Source: Streptomyces tropicalis
Lineage (GTDB): Bacteria; Actinomycetota; Actinomycetes; Streptomycetales; Streptomycetaceae
DNA length: 64,000 nt
Reading direction: 5' to 3'
Assembly: GCF_029269835.1 (NCBI RefSeq)
Contig: NZ_JARJBB010000008.1
Location: 62,001-126,000 of the forward strand
Made by a program: the position numbers and the translations under genes. Positions 8,520-16,367 of the stretch are shown here, piece by piece. The notes beneath the pieces were generated by a model. That model saw only the letters and a list, made by a program, of their open reading frames with translations. It did no database searches and was not told the DNA's origin. Numbering within the stretch: the first letter of the stretch is position 1; each line of letters opens with the position of its first letter.

Positions 8520-9665
8520 TCAGATGCCCTCTCGGGGGGTGCCGTAGGGGCATCCCTCCGGCGCCCCTGCGGTCCGGTGCACGAAGGCCGGCCGCAGGTC
8601 GGGATCCGCGGGGTCGTAGTAGCGGTGGAACACCGCGGTCGCACCTCCGGACAGGGGCGGGACGATCCAGCTCCAGTCGGTCGGCACCGGGCGCCCGTGC
8701 CGCCTCTCGCGGTCCACGTGCGCGAGGAACCGCTGCGACTCCGTGTGGTGGTCGGCCATGCTCACCCCCGCCTGCCCGAAGGAATGCAGGACCGCCAGGT
8801 TGAGCTCGACCAGGGCGCGGTCCCGCCACAGGGTGCGCTCGTCGCGGGTGTCGAGGCCGAACAGCTCGGCGACGACGGGCAGCAGGTTGTAGCGGTCGGT
8901 GTCGGCGAGGTTGCGCGAGCCGATCTCGGTGCCCATGTACCAGCCGTTGAAGGGCGCGGCCGGGTACGTGACCCCGCCGATCTCCAGCGACATGTCGCTG
9001 ACGGCCGGCACCGAGTACCAGCGCAGACCGAGGCCGGCGAACCCGGGATGGTACGGATGCGTCAACGGCACCTCCAGCACGGCGTCCTCGGGCACCTCGT
9101 AGAACACCGGGGGCAGGCCGGAGCCGGGCTGCACCAGCAACGGCAGCACCTCGAAGGGGGTTTCGCCGCCCTTCCAGCCCAAGCCCCGGGCCAGCGACAC
9201 CCGGTGGGTACTGCGCGGGTCGTCCGCGTAGCGCACCAGCTGCTCGCCCAGCAGTGTGGCGGCGGGGCGGCCGGGGCGGTCGGGGGCGAAGACGCTGACG
9301 ACCGGCCGGACACGGCCTCCGTTGGTCGCGATCCGCAGATGCTCGAAGCACTCACCGGCGATGTCGTCGGGGTGCGTCACGTGCCGCAGGTCCCGCACGA
9401 CCAGGTTGTTCCAGTAGAGCCGGCCTATGCAGCGCGCCGCGTTGCGCCAGGCCACCCGCGCGCCGAACGCCAGCTCCGCCGGGGTGTGCTCGTACGTGCC
9501 GCAGCGCTCCACCTCCGCGGTGACCTCCGCGAGCCGCCGGCGCGGATCACCGTCGCCCGGGTTCTCGGCGGCGTACTGGCGGAGGAACACCTCGGCGGCC
9601 GCCAGGACGGCCTCGTGCGCCGGCGGGCGGCGCCGGGCCGGGTCGGACGAAGGGGGTAGATGCAC
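8520..9665 (-). CDS. nos: Bacterial nitric oxide synthase, oxygenase domain
   Basis: Makes NO and citrulline from L-arginine at a heme-thiolate centre. The 381 aa equal a free-standing bacterial NOS oxygenase with no reductase domain. The heme-ligand motif 'WRNAARCIGR' is at 73-82 (Cys79), and the arginine-binding and pterin region 'GWYMGTEIGSRNLADTDRYN' is at 241-260 with Glu247. The GTG start at 9665 has AGGAG about 8 nt upstream; a longer frame to 9698 has no such site. The next gene upstream on the same strand is a flavohemoglobin, 169 bp away, which could supply electrons or remove NO. Streptomyces NOS is known from thaxtomin nitration (txtD), but no NRPS lies here. Confidence 0.95.
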   Translation of the reverse strand: MHLPPSSDPARRRPPAHEAVLAAAEVFLRQYAAENPGDGDPRRRLAEVTAEVERCGTYEHTPAELAFGARVAWRNAARCIGRLYWNNLVVRDLRHVTHPDDIAGECFEHLRIATNGGRVRPVVSVFAPDRPGRPAATLLGEQLVRYADDPRSTHRVSLARGLGWKGGETPFEVLPLLVQPGSGLPPVFYEVPEDAVLEVPLTHPYHPGFAGLGLRWYSVPAVSDMSLEIGGVTYPAAPFNGWYMGTEIGSRNLADTDRYNLLPVVAELFGLDTRDERTLWRDRALVELNLAVLHSFGQAGVSMADHHTESQRFLAHVDRERRHGRPVPTDWSWIVPPLSGGATAVFHRYYDPADPDLRPAFVHRTAGAPEGCPYGTPREGI

Positions 9666-9834
9666 CGGATTCTCTCCTGCTCGGGGCCTGGTGCTCACAC
9701 GGGCCCGGCGCGCCGGCGGTGGTCGCGCGGCCGCTCGGCCGGGAGCGGACGGGGCGGAGCCGAGTCCGGCGGGCGGGCGCGGCGAGCGGGTCGCCGCACG
9801 GCCGGGGCCGGGTCGGCCGGATCGGGCCGCACGC

Positions 9835-11130
9835 TCAGTCCTCGGGGGGTTCCCGCATCCGCCGGGGCAGCAGCGAGGCCTCGAGGGCGGGCACGTCGAA
9901 GGGGTCGAAATGGATCCGCTCCTGCGGGATGCCCTGCCGGGCCAGGGTGGCGCTGGCCTGCGTGACCATGTCCACCGGCCCGGAGAGGAACGCCTCGTGC
10001 CGGTACCACGGCCCGAACTCGTTCAGCACCCGCGGCAGGGTGCCCTCCAGCCCCGCAATACGCTCGTGCGACACCGCCGCCCGCACGGACAGCCAGTGGT
10101 GCCGCTGGGACATCCTGAGCATGTCGTCCAGGCCGTAGAGCTCCTCGGCGGTCCGCGCGCCGACGAAGACGTCGACGTAGCGCTCCGTCCCGGTGCGGGC
10201 CGCGTCCTCGACCAGGGCCTTGATGGGGGCCATGCCGGTCCCGCCGGCCACGCACACCAGGTCCCGGTCGCTGCGCGGGTCGAGCGTCATGTCGCCCTGC
10301 GTGGGTCCGAGCCGCACCACGTCCCCGGGCTTGGCGTTGTAGACCAGGCCCTCGCTGACCTGGCCCTTGGCGACCGCGCGCACGTGGAAGGTCACGGTGT
10401 TGTCCGGTCGCGGCGCGTGCGCGGGCGAGTAGTAGCGCCACGCCTTGGGGTTCCAGGGCGTCTCCACGCTCGCGTACTGTCCTGCCGTGTACGGGTAGGG
10501 CGCGTCGGGCCGCACGGTGATCTCCGCGATGCCGTGGCCGCGGTGCAGGTGGTGGATGATCTCCGCCTCCCACACCGCGGGCGCCCTGCGTGCGTCCTCC
10601 CCCGCGGCGTGCATCATCACCTGCGCGACGACGCCGTATCCGTGCGTCCATGCGGCGGCCAGCTCCGGGCTCCACGCCGGGCCGGCGTAGCGGGCCAGGG
10701 ACGCGAGCAGGCACTCGCCCACCGCGGGGTAGTGGCCGTCCAGCGCTCCGAACTTGCGGTGGTCGCGACCGAGCCGGCCGCAGAAACGGATCAGGTTCTC
10801 CGGGTCGTCGACGAGGTCGACGATCTGCAGCAGCCCGCGCAGCAGCCGGTCGCGCTGGACGTCCAGGTTGTCCGGGAAGAGCGCGCGCACCTCGGGGTGG
10901 CGTGCGAACAGAATGGCGTAGAAATACACCGTCATGTCCGCTGCGTGCGGGCCGACCACGCCCACGCTCGCGCGCATCAGCGCGATCTCCTCCGCGGTCA
11001 GCGGCACGAGGTCCGGCAGCGGACGCGGCGCCGGGGGCGAGGAGCTGGGAGGAGGCGCTGCTGGTTCCGGTGACTGCGCCGCGGCATTCGCTGTGTCACG
11101 GCGTTCTCGCGAAGCACGGGAGAAGATCAC
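9835..11130 (-). CDS. hmp: Flavohemoglobin (globin plus FAD/NAD(P)H reductase)
   Basis: A 431-aa, three-part protein: a Pro/Ala-rich leader (1-42), a globin domain (about 43-185; proximal histidine probably His124 in 'GRDHRKFGAL'), and a ferredoxin-reductase module with FAD site 'RYYSPA' (232-237) and NAD(P)H site 'AGGTGMAP' (295-302). The family converts NO to nitrate with O2 (NO dioxygenase). The GTG start at 11130 has GGGAGG 6 nt upstream. It lies upstream of and co-directional with nos, so production and detoxification of NO, or electron supply to NOS, are plausibly linked. The disordered leader is longer than in ordinary Hmp. Alternative: a globin-coupled reductase dedicated to NOS. Confidence 0.92.
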   Translation of the reverse strand: MIFSRASRERRDTANAAAQSPEPAAPPPSSSPPAPRPLPDLVPLTAEEIALMRASVGVVGPHAADMTVYFYAILFARHPEVRALFPDNLDVQRDRLLRGLLQIVDLVDDPENLIRFCGRLGRDHRKFGALDGHYPAVGECLLASLARYAGPAWSPELAAAWTHGYGVVAQVMMHAAGEDARRAPAVWEAEIIHHLHRGHGIAEITVRPDAPYPYTAGQYASVETPWNPKAWRYYSPAHAPRPDNTVTFHVRAVAKGQVSEGLVYNAKPGDVVRLGPTQGDMTLDPRSDRDLVCVAGGTGMAPIKALVEDAARTGTERYVDVFVGARTAEELYGLDDMLRMSQRHHWLSVRAAVSHERIAGLEGTLPRVLNEFGPWYRHEAFLSGPVDMVTQASATLARQGIPQERIHFDPFDVPALEASLLPRRMREPPED

Positions 11131-12240
11131 CGGGCGCCTCCCGCTTCAGATTGAATCGTTGTCACCATGAGGGAAATTCAGTGTCGGAGCAGTGGGGAGC
11201 GGGATCGCCGCGACCGCTGCGCAACCGGTCGCGGGTTGCCGGGACAGGCCGACGGCCGGCACGGGGTTTCGCCGTGCCGGATGCCCACTGAGCACCCAGA
11301 AGGAGTCCGCCATTCGGCTGTGGCGCCGTCGCGTTACGGCGCCAGGGATCAACTCGGCCGCGCATGGGCGACTTGGGAACGGACGGGGCGGAACTCCCTG
11401 GAGCCCTGCCGTTCGGTGGCGATCGGCAGGACGGCATTCACCCTAATACACAATCTTCACCCGTCAACCAAAGGATAGGCACGACTTCGCCGACACGCGC
11501 ACGTTTTCACCTCAAGAGCGGTCTGCGGCAGGTGTGTTCGGCATCGGGGAGGGTGAAGCCCACGCGGAACCAGCCGGAGGGGGCATGGGGAACCGGCTGG
11601 AAACGGGCCGCGGGGCGGCAGCCCGACAACTCCGGGGAATCCGCGTCCACTTCTCCCGGTGAGGTGTCGAATCCCGTTCCGCATTGCCATCCGAAACCCG
11701 TCGGTTTCAGGAGCTGCGGTGGATTCGGAAGGCATGGCTCACCACGGCGTCATACCGGATGAATTCATCGGGCTGAACGTGATCTCTGTCGGTAAATCCC
11801 GATAATCGGGGCATTTGGGTTCCTGGGCTGCGGTCCTGCTCCGGGGGGCTCCGCCCTCCGCCAGGCCGGCGTCCCGGCGGCGCCGCATCGGCCGGATGCA
11901 GCACGCCGCCGGGATCCCTCGGCACCGGCCGCCCCCGCCGGCGCCTCAGGAGAGAAAATCTCTCTGGAGCGGTGCACCTCTTTTCGGCCGGACGCCCGAC
12001 TGGTGGATTGCAGGGTGGGTCGGACTGCAAGAGGACCGATCGTCCTCTCTTTCCTTCGCACTGTCGCGTGTTCCCTCCCCTCAATTCGATGGGGCGCGCG
12101 TTCAACATCCCGGATGTGATCCTTCGGCCCAGTGCCGCACGAGGCAAAGCAAGAGCCCGCCAGATCCGGGGAAGGAAGAAAGCAAGTGCCCGTGAACAAG
12201 CCCCCCTGTCTGCGGGTCACCGCCGGTGGGGGCTTTTCGC
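11131..12240. other. 1.1-kb stretch without a supported gene
   Basis: Between the flavohemoglobin start and the BBE-type oxidase stop. Local base composition is less GC-biased than neighbouring genes and no frame shows Streptomyces codon use. I see the palindromic core CCCGATaATCGGG near 11797-11810 and, from 12178, terminator repeat copy C. It probably combines the promoter region of the hmp-nos unit with decayed DNA. Confidence 0.5.
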
Positions 12241-12242
12241 TC
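12178..12242 (+). repeat. gpmA 3'-end/terminator repeat, copy C
   Basis: Contains AAGCAAG, GAACAAGCCCC, CTGCGGGT, CCGCCGG and GGGGGCTTTTCGCT in the same order and spacing as copy B (5513-5574). It is the right-hand edge of the accessory region and also lies at the stop codon of the minus-strand BBE-type oxidase, where its hairpin can work as a terminator. Confidence 0.55.
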
Positions 12243-13635
12243 ACTCGGGGCCGCACCGGCCGGACAGGTAGGAGAAGAAGAGGCCCTGCGGGTCGTATTC
12301 CGCTCGCACCGATTGCAGGCGTTCCCAGTCGGCAGTCGTGAACGATCGCCGGGCACGGGAGGGATCGGCGGTCAGGTCCGTTTCGGCGATGTAGTGACCG
12401 GATCCCCAGGGCTCCACTGCGCGTACGGCCTCGCGGAGCCAGCGCACGTTGACGTGGTCGTGCGCGGGGTCGGACCAGACGGCGTAGGGCACGACGTAGC
12501 TCTCCCCGAGCACGGAGAACGCCATGTTCCGCAGCAGTCCTTCCTCCTGCGAGACCGGTGACACGGGTGCCAGCACGACGGAATTCCCGGACGGGGCTTC
12601 GGCGAACGCCTCACCCAGCTTCGTCAGGAGCGAGGCGTAGCTCTCGTGCGACCACAGCGTGTCGGCCGCGTAGCGGTGTTTCTCGGGCCACAGGTCCGTG
12701 GCGGCGGCGTAGAGGGCGGCGAGAGACGTCGGCCGGTCGAGCTGCCGGGACAGCGGCCGTTCCGAGAGGGGGCGGCTCCGCAGCGGATGCAGGGCGCCGA
12801 CGGCCTCGGGGTGCGCGTTCGCGAAGGCGGTGGCGGTGACGACGACCACCTTGGACGACGGGCCGTCCGTCGCGCCGGATGCGCCCTCGGTGGCCAGCAG
12901 GAGGGACAGTTCCACGTTCGCGGGCAGTTCGCGCGCCGTCTCGGTGGCCCAGTCGGCCACGGGGCCGACTGCCGCGAGGGGAAAGGTGCAGGAGGTGGTG
13001 GCGAGTGCGGACGGGCGCGGTTGCAGACGGAGACGGAAGCGGGTGACGACGGCGAAGAAGCCGGGTCCGGCGCCCCGTGCCGCCCAGAACAGGCCGGGGT
13101 GTTCCTCCTCGGTGCACCTGAGCACGTCACCGTCGGAGGTCACCGCGGTGACCTCCAGGACGCTCGCGCAGCCCACCCCCCACAGTCCGGAGTTCCAGCC
13201 GAGGCCGCCGCTGAGGAGGTAGCCGCCCAGAGCGACGGAGGGGCAGTGCCCTGCAGGGAAGGCGAGATCGTGCCGGGCGAGCTCCCTCGCGAACCTGCTG
13301 CCGATGGCACCCGGCTGCACGGTCGCCGTCGCCGAGTCGGCGTCGATCTCCCACCGATCGAGCCCCGAGAGGTCGAGGAGTACGCCTCCGTCCCGCAGGG
13401 GTGAACCGCACCAGCTGTGCCCGCCCGCGCGCACGGCGACGTGCAGACCGCGGGACGCGGCGACCTTCAGGACGTGTCGGACGTCCTGTTCGCATGCGGC
13501 GCGGACGATCATGTCGGGACGCCGGTCCGGTGTGAGCCCGTTCCACAGTGCGTGCGCGCGGGCGGTCTCGTAGCCCGCGTCGCCCCGGTGGAGGACCACA
13601 CCCTCGATCCGCGAACGCCCGCTGTCTTCGCTCAT
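12241..13635 (-). CDS. BBE-like FAD-linked oxidase (bicovalent flavin)
   Basis: A 464-aa vanillyl-alcohol-oxidase-fold protein. Motif 'AGGHSW' gives His73 for the 8-alpha histidyl link, and 'GHCPSVALGG' gives Cys130 at the position used for a 6-S-cysteinyl bond, so FAD is probably doubly attached as in berberine-bridge-type enzymes. The C-terminus ends with the BBE-domain pattern 'YDPQGLFFSYLSGR'. It oxidises alcohols, sugars or secondary-metabolite scaffolds; substrate unknown. The start at 13635 has GGAGG about 6 nt upstream. The next gene on the same strand, an ABM protein, ends 21 bp upstream, so the two are likely one unit. Confidence 0.9.
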   Translation of the reverse strand: MSEDSGRSRIEGVVLHRGDAGYETARAHALWNGLTPDRRPDMIVRAACEQDVRHVLKVAASRGLHVAVRAGGHSWCGSPLRDGGVLLDLSGLDRWEIDADSATATVQPGAIGSRFARELARHDLAFPAGHCPSVALGGYLLSGGLGWNSGLWGVGCASVLEVTAVTSDGDVLRCTEEEHPGLFWAARGAGPGFFAVVTRFRLRLQPRPSALATTSCTFPLAAVGPVADWATETARELPANVELSLLLATEGASGATDGPSSKVVVVTATAFANAHPEAVGALHPLRSRPLSERPLSRQLDRPTSLAALYAAATDLWPEKHRYAADTLWSHESYASLLTKLGEAFAEAPSGNSVVLAPVSPVSQEEGLLRNMAFSVLGESYVVPYAVWSDPAHDHVNVRWLREAVRAVEPWGSGHYIAETDLTADPSRARRSFTTADWERLQSVRAEYDPQGLFFSYLSGRCGPE

Positions 13636-13656
13636 GGCGACCTCCTGGGCCGAACG

Positions 13657-14625
13657 TCAGCCGGTGGTCAGGCCGAAGATCACGATGAACGCCAGCCAGC
13701 AGATCGCCACCGCCACGGCCCCTGCCGCGTCCAGGCGGAGGGAGCGCCCCCGGCTGGGCGCCAGCCAGAAGGCGAAGGCCCTGTTCACCAACGGCATCAG
13801 CAGCCACGTCAGGATGCTCACGCTCAACACGTTCGAGATGAACAAGGAGACGTAACCGGGCAGGCCCAGCGCATCAAGTCGGGGGCCCACCGCCAGGTTG
13901 AGGACCTGGACGGTGGGATAGAGGGCCAGCACCACGGACATGGCCTGCTTCCAGTTGGGCGGAGGACCTTCTTCCGTGCCCTCCTCGAATCGGAACCAGC
14001 TGCCGAACGCGGATCCGACCTTGCGTACGTCGTAGGACACGAAGGCGCCCTGTCCTTCGGCGAGGAGCTTTCGGCGCGTGGGCGATTCGAGCCACGTGTC
14101 CAGGTGGTGGCGGGTGTCGAAGCGGAATACAGTGACCCACTTGTCCTGGACCCCCTTCACGGGCCGGAACAACTCCGAGCCCATGAACCCGGGGAACTTC
14201 CGCTGAGCGGCCAGGATCTTTCCCTGCCAGCCCACGAACGCCCGCTCCTGGTCGGGGCGCACGTCGTGCGAGATCACCGCGGTGACGGCCTCGTGGACCG
14301 GAGTGCCGCCCGCGAGAACTTCCTGCGCGGGCGCCTCATCGAACAGGTCCCTTCCCTGTTCCAGGAGTTCACGGCGGGTGTCGGACCTCATCCACGCGGT
14401 CAGCTGGTCCAGGTGGGAGAAGCGGTAGACGACGACCCACTCGTTTCCCCCGGGGGAGGGCGGAGCGTACTGCTCCGTGCCCTCGAATCCGTCGAACTCG
14501 CCTGCGGCCTCGTTGGTTCGGTCCTGCCAGCGCCGGTAGTCGTCCTCACGCCCCCGACGGACCTTCTGGGAGATCACGACGGTCACGCTGCCATCGTGGG
14601 AGCCATGTGTTGCAGGAGGACTCAC
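13657..14625 (-). CDS. Membrane-anchored double antibiotic-biosynthesis-monooxygenase (ABM) protein
   Basis: A 322-aa protein with two tandem ABM-like alpha/beta barrels (about 12-105 and 112-205; compare 'VTVVISQKVRRGREDDYRRW' with 'VTAVISHDVRPDQERAFVGW'), followed by a hydrophobic half with about three membrane helices ('VLALYPTVQVLNLAVG', 'SVSILTWLLMPLV', 'VAVAICWLAFIVIFG'). This is the conserved ABM-plus-DUF membrane type, not a cytosolic quinone monooxygenase. The start is uncertain: GTG at 14625 has only AGGA upstream, and an ATG at 14661 is possible. It probably shares an mRNA with the downstream oxidase and is divergent from the deaminase gene. Confidence 0.82.
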   Translation of the reverse strand: MSPPATHGSHDGSVTVVISQKVRRGREDDYRRWQDRTNEAAGEFDGFEGTEQYAPPSPGGNEWVVVYRFSHLDQLTAWMRSDTRRELLEQGRDLFDEAPAQEVLAGGTPVHEAVTAVISHDVRPDQERAFVGWQGKILAAQRKFPGFMGSELFRPVKGVQDKWVTVFRFDTRHHLDTWLESPTRRKLLAEGQGAFVSYDVRKVGSAFGSWFRFEEGTEEGPPPNWKQAMSVVLALYPTVQVLNLAVGPRLDALGLPGYVSLFISNVLSVSILTWLLMPLVNRAFAFWLAPSRGRSLRLDAAGAVAVAICWLAFIVIFGLTTG

Positions 14626-14687
14626 GCGTCCTAGAGTAGATAACTGGGGCATATGGTGCAAAAGAGCGTTCGAGCGGAGGCACCGAG

Positions 14688-15254
14688 ATGGGACACAGGG
14701 AGTACCTGGGCGAAGCGGCGCAGCTGGCCACCGAATCGGTCGAGAACGGCTGGGGAGGCCCCTTCGGCGCGGTGATCACCCACGACGACGAGGTCATCGC
14801 CCGCGGCCAGAACCGCGTGCTGCTCACGGCGGACCCCACCGCGCACGGCGAGGTAGAGGCCATACGCAAGGCGATTCAGTACCTCAACCCGGATGCTCCG
14901 ACGGTCTCGGAAGGCCATCAGAACGAGTACACGCTGGAGTTGGTGCCCCGTCCCGAGGGTTCGCCGGACATCCTGCCGGAACGTGCCCGCATGCTCCAGG
15001 GATGCTCGATCTACACCAGCGGCGCCCCGTGTCCCATGTGCATGAGCGCCATCTACTGGGCGCGCATCGACGCCGTCTACTTCAGCTGCGACTGGAAGGC
15101 CACCGAGGAGATCGGGTTCAGCGACGACTTCCAGTACGAGGACTTCCAGCGGCCCCCGGACCAGCGGAGCATCAGCATCCAGCAGATGTACCCGGAGCTG
15201 GGCGACCAGGCCTACCAGGCCTGGCGGGACAAGCCGAACCACCATCCGTACTGA
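14688..15254 (+). CDS. Guanine deaminase-like nucleoside/base deaminase
   Basis: A 188-aa member of the cytidine-deaminase superfamily. Zinc and proton-shuttle motif 'TAHGEVEAIRKA' gives His53 and Glu55; 'PCPMCMSAIYWARID' gives Cys115 and Cys118. The domain is like Bacillus guanine deaminase (GuaD) or related TadA-type enzymes; the insert of about 30 residues between the two motifs ('TVSEGHQNEYTLEL') sets it apart from TadA. GGAGG precedes the start by about 8 nt. A 23-bp perfect hairpin follows the gene. Guanine to xanthine is the likeliest reaction but the substrate is not proven. Confidence 0.82.
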   Translation: MGHREYLGEAAQLATESVENGWGGPFGAVITHDDEVIARGQNRVLLTADPTAHGEVEAIRKAIQYLNPDAPTVSEGHQNEYTLELVPRPEGSPDILPERARMLQGCSIYTSGAPCPMCMSAIYWARIDAVYFSCDWKATEEIGFSDDFQYEDFQRPPDQRSISIQQMYPELGDQAYQAWRDKPNHHPY

Positions 15255-15313
15255 CGGTCTCCCACTCGGCACGCGGGCGACGCCGCGGCACGCAGTCGCC
15301 GATCGGAGTGCCA

Positions 15314-15362
15314 CCATCGAGCCCCTTGCCGGCGGATCCTCCGCCGGCAAGGGGCTCGATGG
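15314..15362 (+). terminator. 23-bp perfect inverted repeat, terminator
   Basis: Bases 15314-15336 pair perfectly with 15340-15362 around a TCC loop. It lies 60 bp after the deaminase stop. There is no T tract, as is common in Streptomyces. Confidence 0.8.
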
Positions 15363-15554
15363 CGTCCGGCGGCCCGCTTCTCCGGAGGACCGGAAAGCGG
15401 AGGATTCCAAACCGTATTCACGCCTGGAGAATTGCTCGAAGGAGAGGCGATTTCAGGTCTATTCGTGAGGCTTTTCGGACTTGGCGGTGCATGCTTTCCG
15501 CGTCTGCCGATGCGGTGCCGTCGGGCACCGTCACCCACCTCTCAGGAGTGTGCC

Positions 15555-16139
15555 GTGATTCCGAAAAGGACCACCGAGGCCGAGTCCGTCGCCATCGCCG
15601 TCGCCGCACCCGGACGGCGCAGAAAGGTGATCGGCGCCCTGACGGGCCTCGCCGTCGCCGCCGCGCTGACCACCGTGGCCGTGCCCGCGGCCGCGCAGGC
15701 CCAGGGCTCTCCCGGCGCCTCCACCGTCCACGCGCACCACCACAACCTGTCGCCGCGTCAGGTGTCCTCGGCGTTCTACGCCAGCTACAACGGCGACCTG
15801 GCCGCCGGCTTCGACCGCTACATCTCGAAGGACCTGGTGCTCCACGGGTTCGACGGCCCCGGAAAGCGCGAGGACTGGGTCCAGGCGGACCTCGGCATCA
15901 AGGCGGGGATCTCCGACTACAGGATGACCGTCGAGGACCAGATCGTGGAGGGCGACAAGACCGTCACGCGCTGGACCTTCGGCGGCGTCCACACCGGCAC
16001 GATCTTCGGCATCCCCGCCTCCGGCCACCAGGTCCACCTCAGTGGCATCTCCATCGACCGCGTGGCGCACGGCCAGATAGTCGAGCACTGGTCGGAGGGG
16101 AACTTCGACCGGTTCCTGGCCGAGCTCAGCGGCAAGTAG
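15555..16139 (+). CDS. Secreted SnoaL-like ester cyclase/NTF2-fold protein
   Basis: A 194-aa protein with an N-terminal Arg-rich stretch and a hydrophobic signal segment at about 25-48 ending in AAAQAQ, then an NTF2/SnoaL-like cone domain ('VSSAFYASYNGDLAAGFDRYISKDLVLHG', 'TFGGVHTGTIFGIPASGHQVHLSGI', 'GQIVEHWSEGNFDRF'). SnoaL-like proteins include polyketide cyclases and many of unknown role; export is unusual for a biosynthetic cyclase. The GTG start at 15555 is supported by AGGAG at 15544-15548. The next gene is convergent, with a shared terminator. Confidence 0.82.
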   Translation: MIPKRTTEAESVAIAVAAPGRRRKVIGALTGLAVAAALTTVAVPAAAQAQGSPGASTVHAHHHNLSPRQVSSAFYASYNGDLAAGFDRYISKDLVLHGFDGPGKREDWVQADLGIKAGISDYRMTVEDQIVEGDKTVTRWTFGGVHTGTIFGIPASGHQVHLSGISIDRVAHGQIVEHWSEGNFDRFLAELSGK

Positions 16140-16279
16140 CCGCGCACCGTGCCCCGTTGCGGGTGGGGGCGGCGGGATTCCGTCCCTTCCGGTTGACCGC
16201 TGCACGAGGGCTGCCCTGCACGGACGGATGCCCGGCCCGCGGCACGGCGGCCTCCCGGGACCGGTGCGCAGTCCCTCCC

Positions 16280-16331
16280 CCCGCAGGCACGGCCCGCCCG
16301 GTGTTGCCGTCCGGGCCGGCCGTGCTGCGGG
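16280..16331. terminator. Bidirectional terminator between ester cyclase and sedolisin
   Basis: CCCGCAGGCACGGCC (16280-16294) pairs with GGCCGTGCTGCGGG (16318-16331) with one bulged G, and the stem continues inward (CGCCCGG with CCGGGC). It is placed between two convergent genes. Confidence 0.65.
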
Positions 16332-16367
16332 ACGCGGGGGCGGGTGCCCTGCGCGCGGTCGTGCGGG

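Noticed and set aside
11708..11814. A 35-codon minus-strand ORF (MPRLSGFTDRDH...)
   Set aside because: It has a TTA codon, weak GC bias and no good ribosome site, so there is not enough evidence for a gene.
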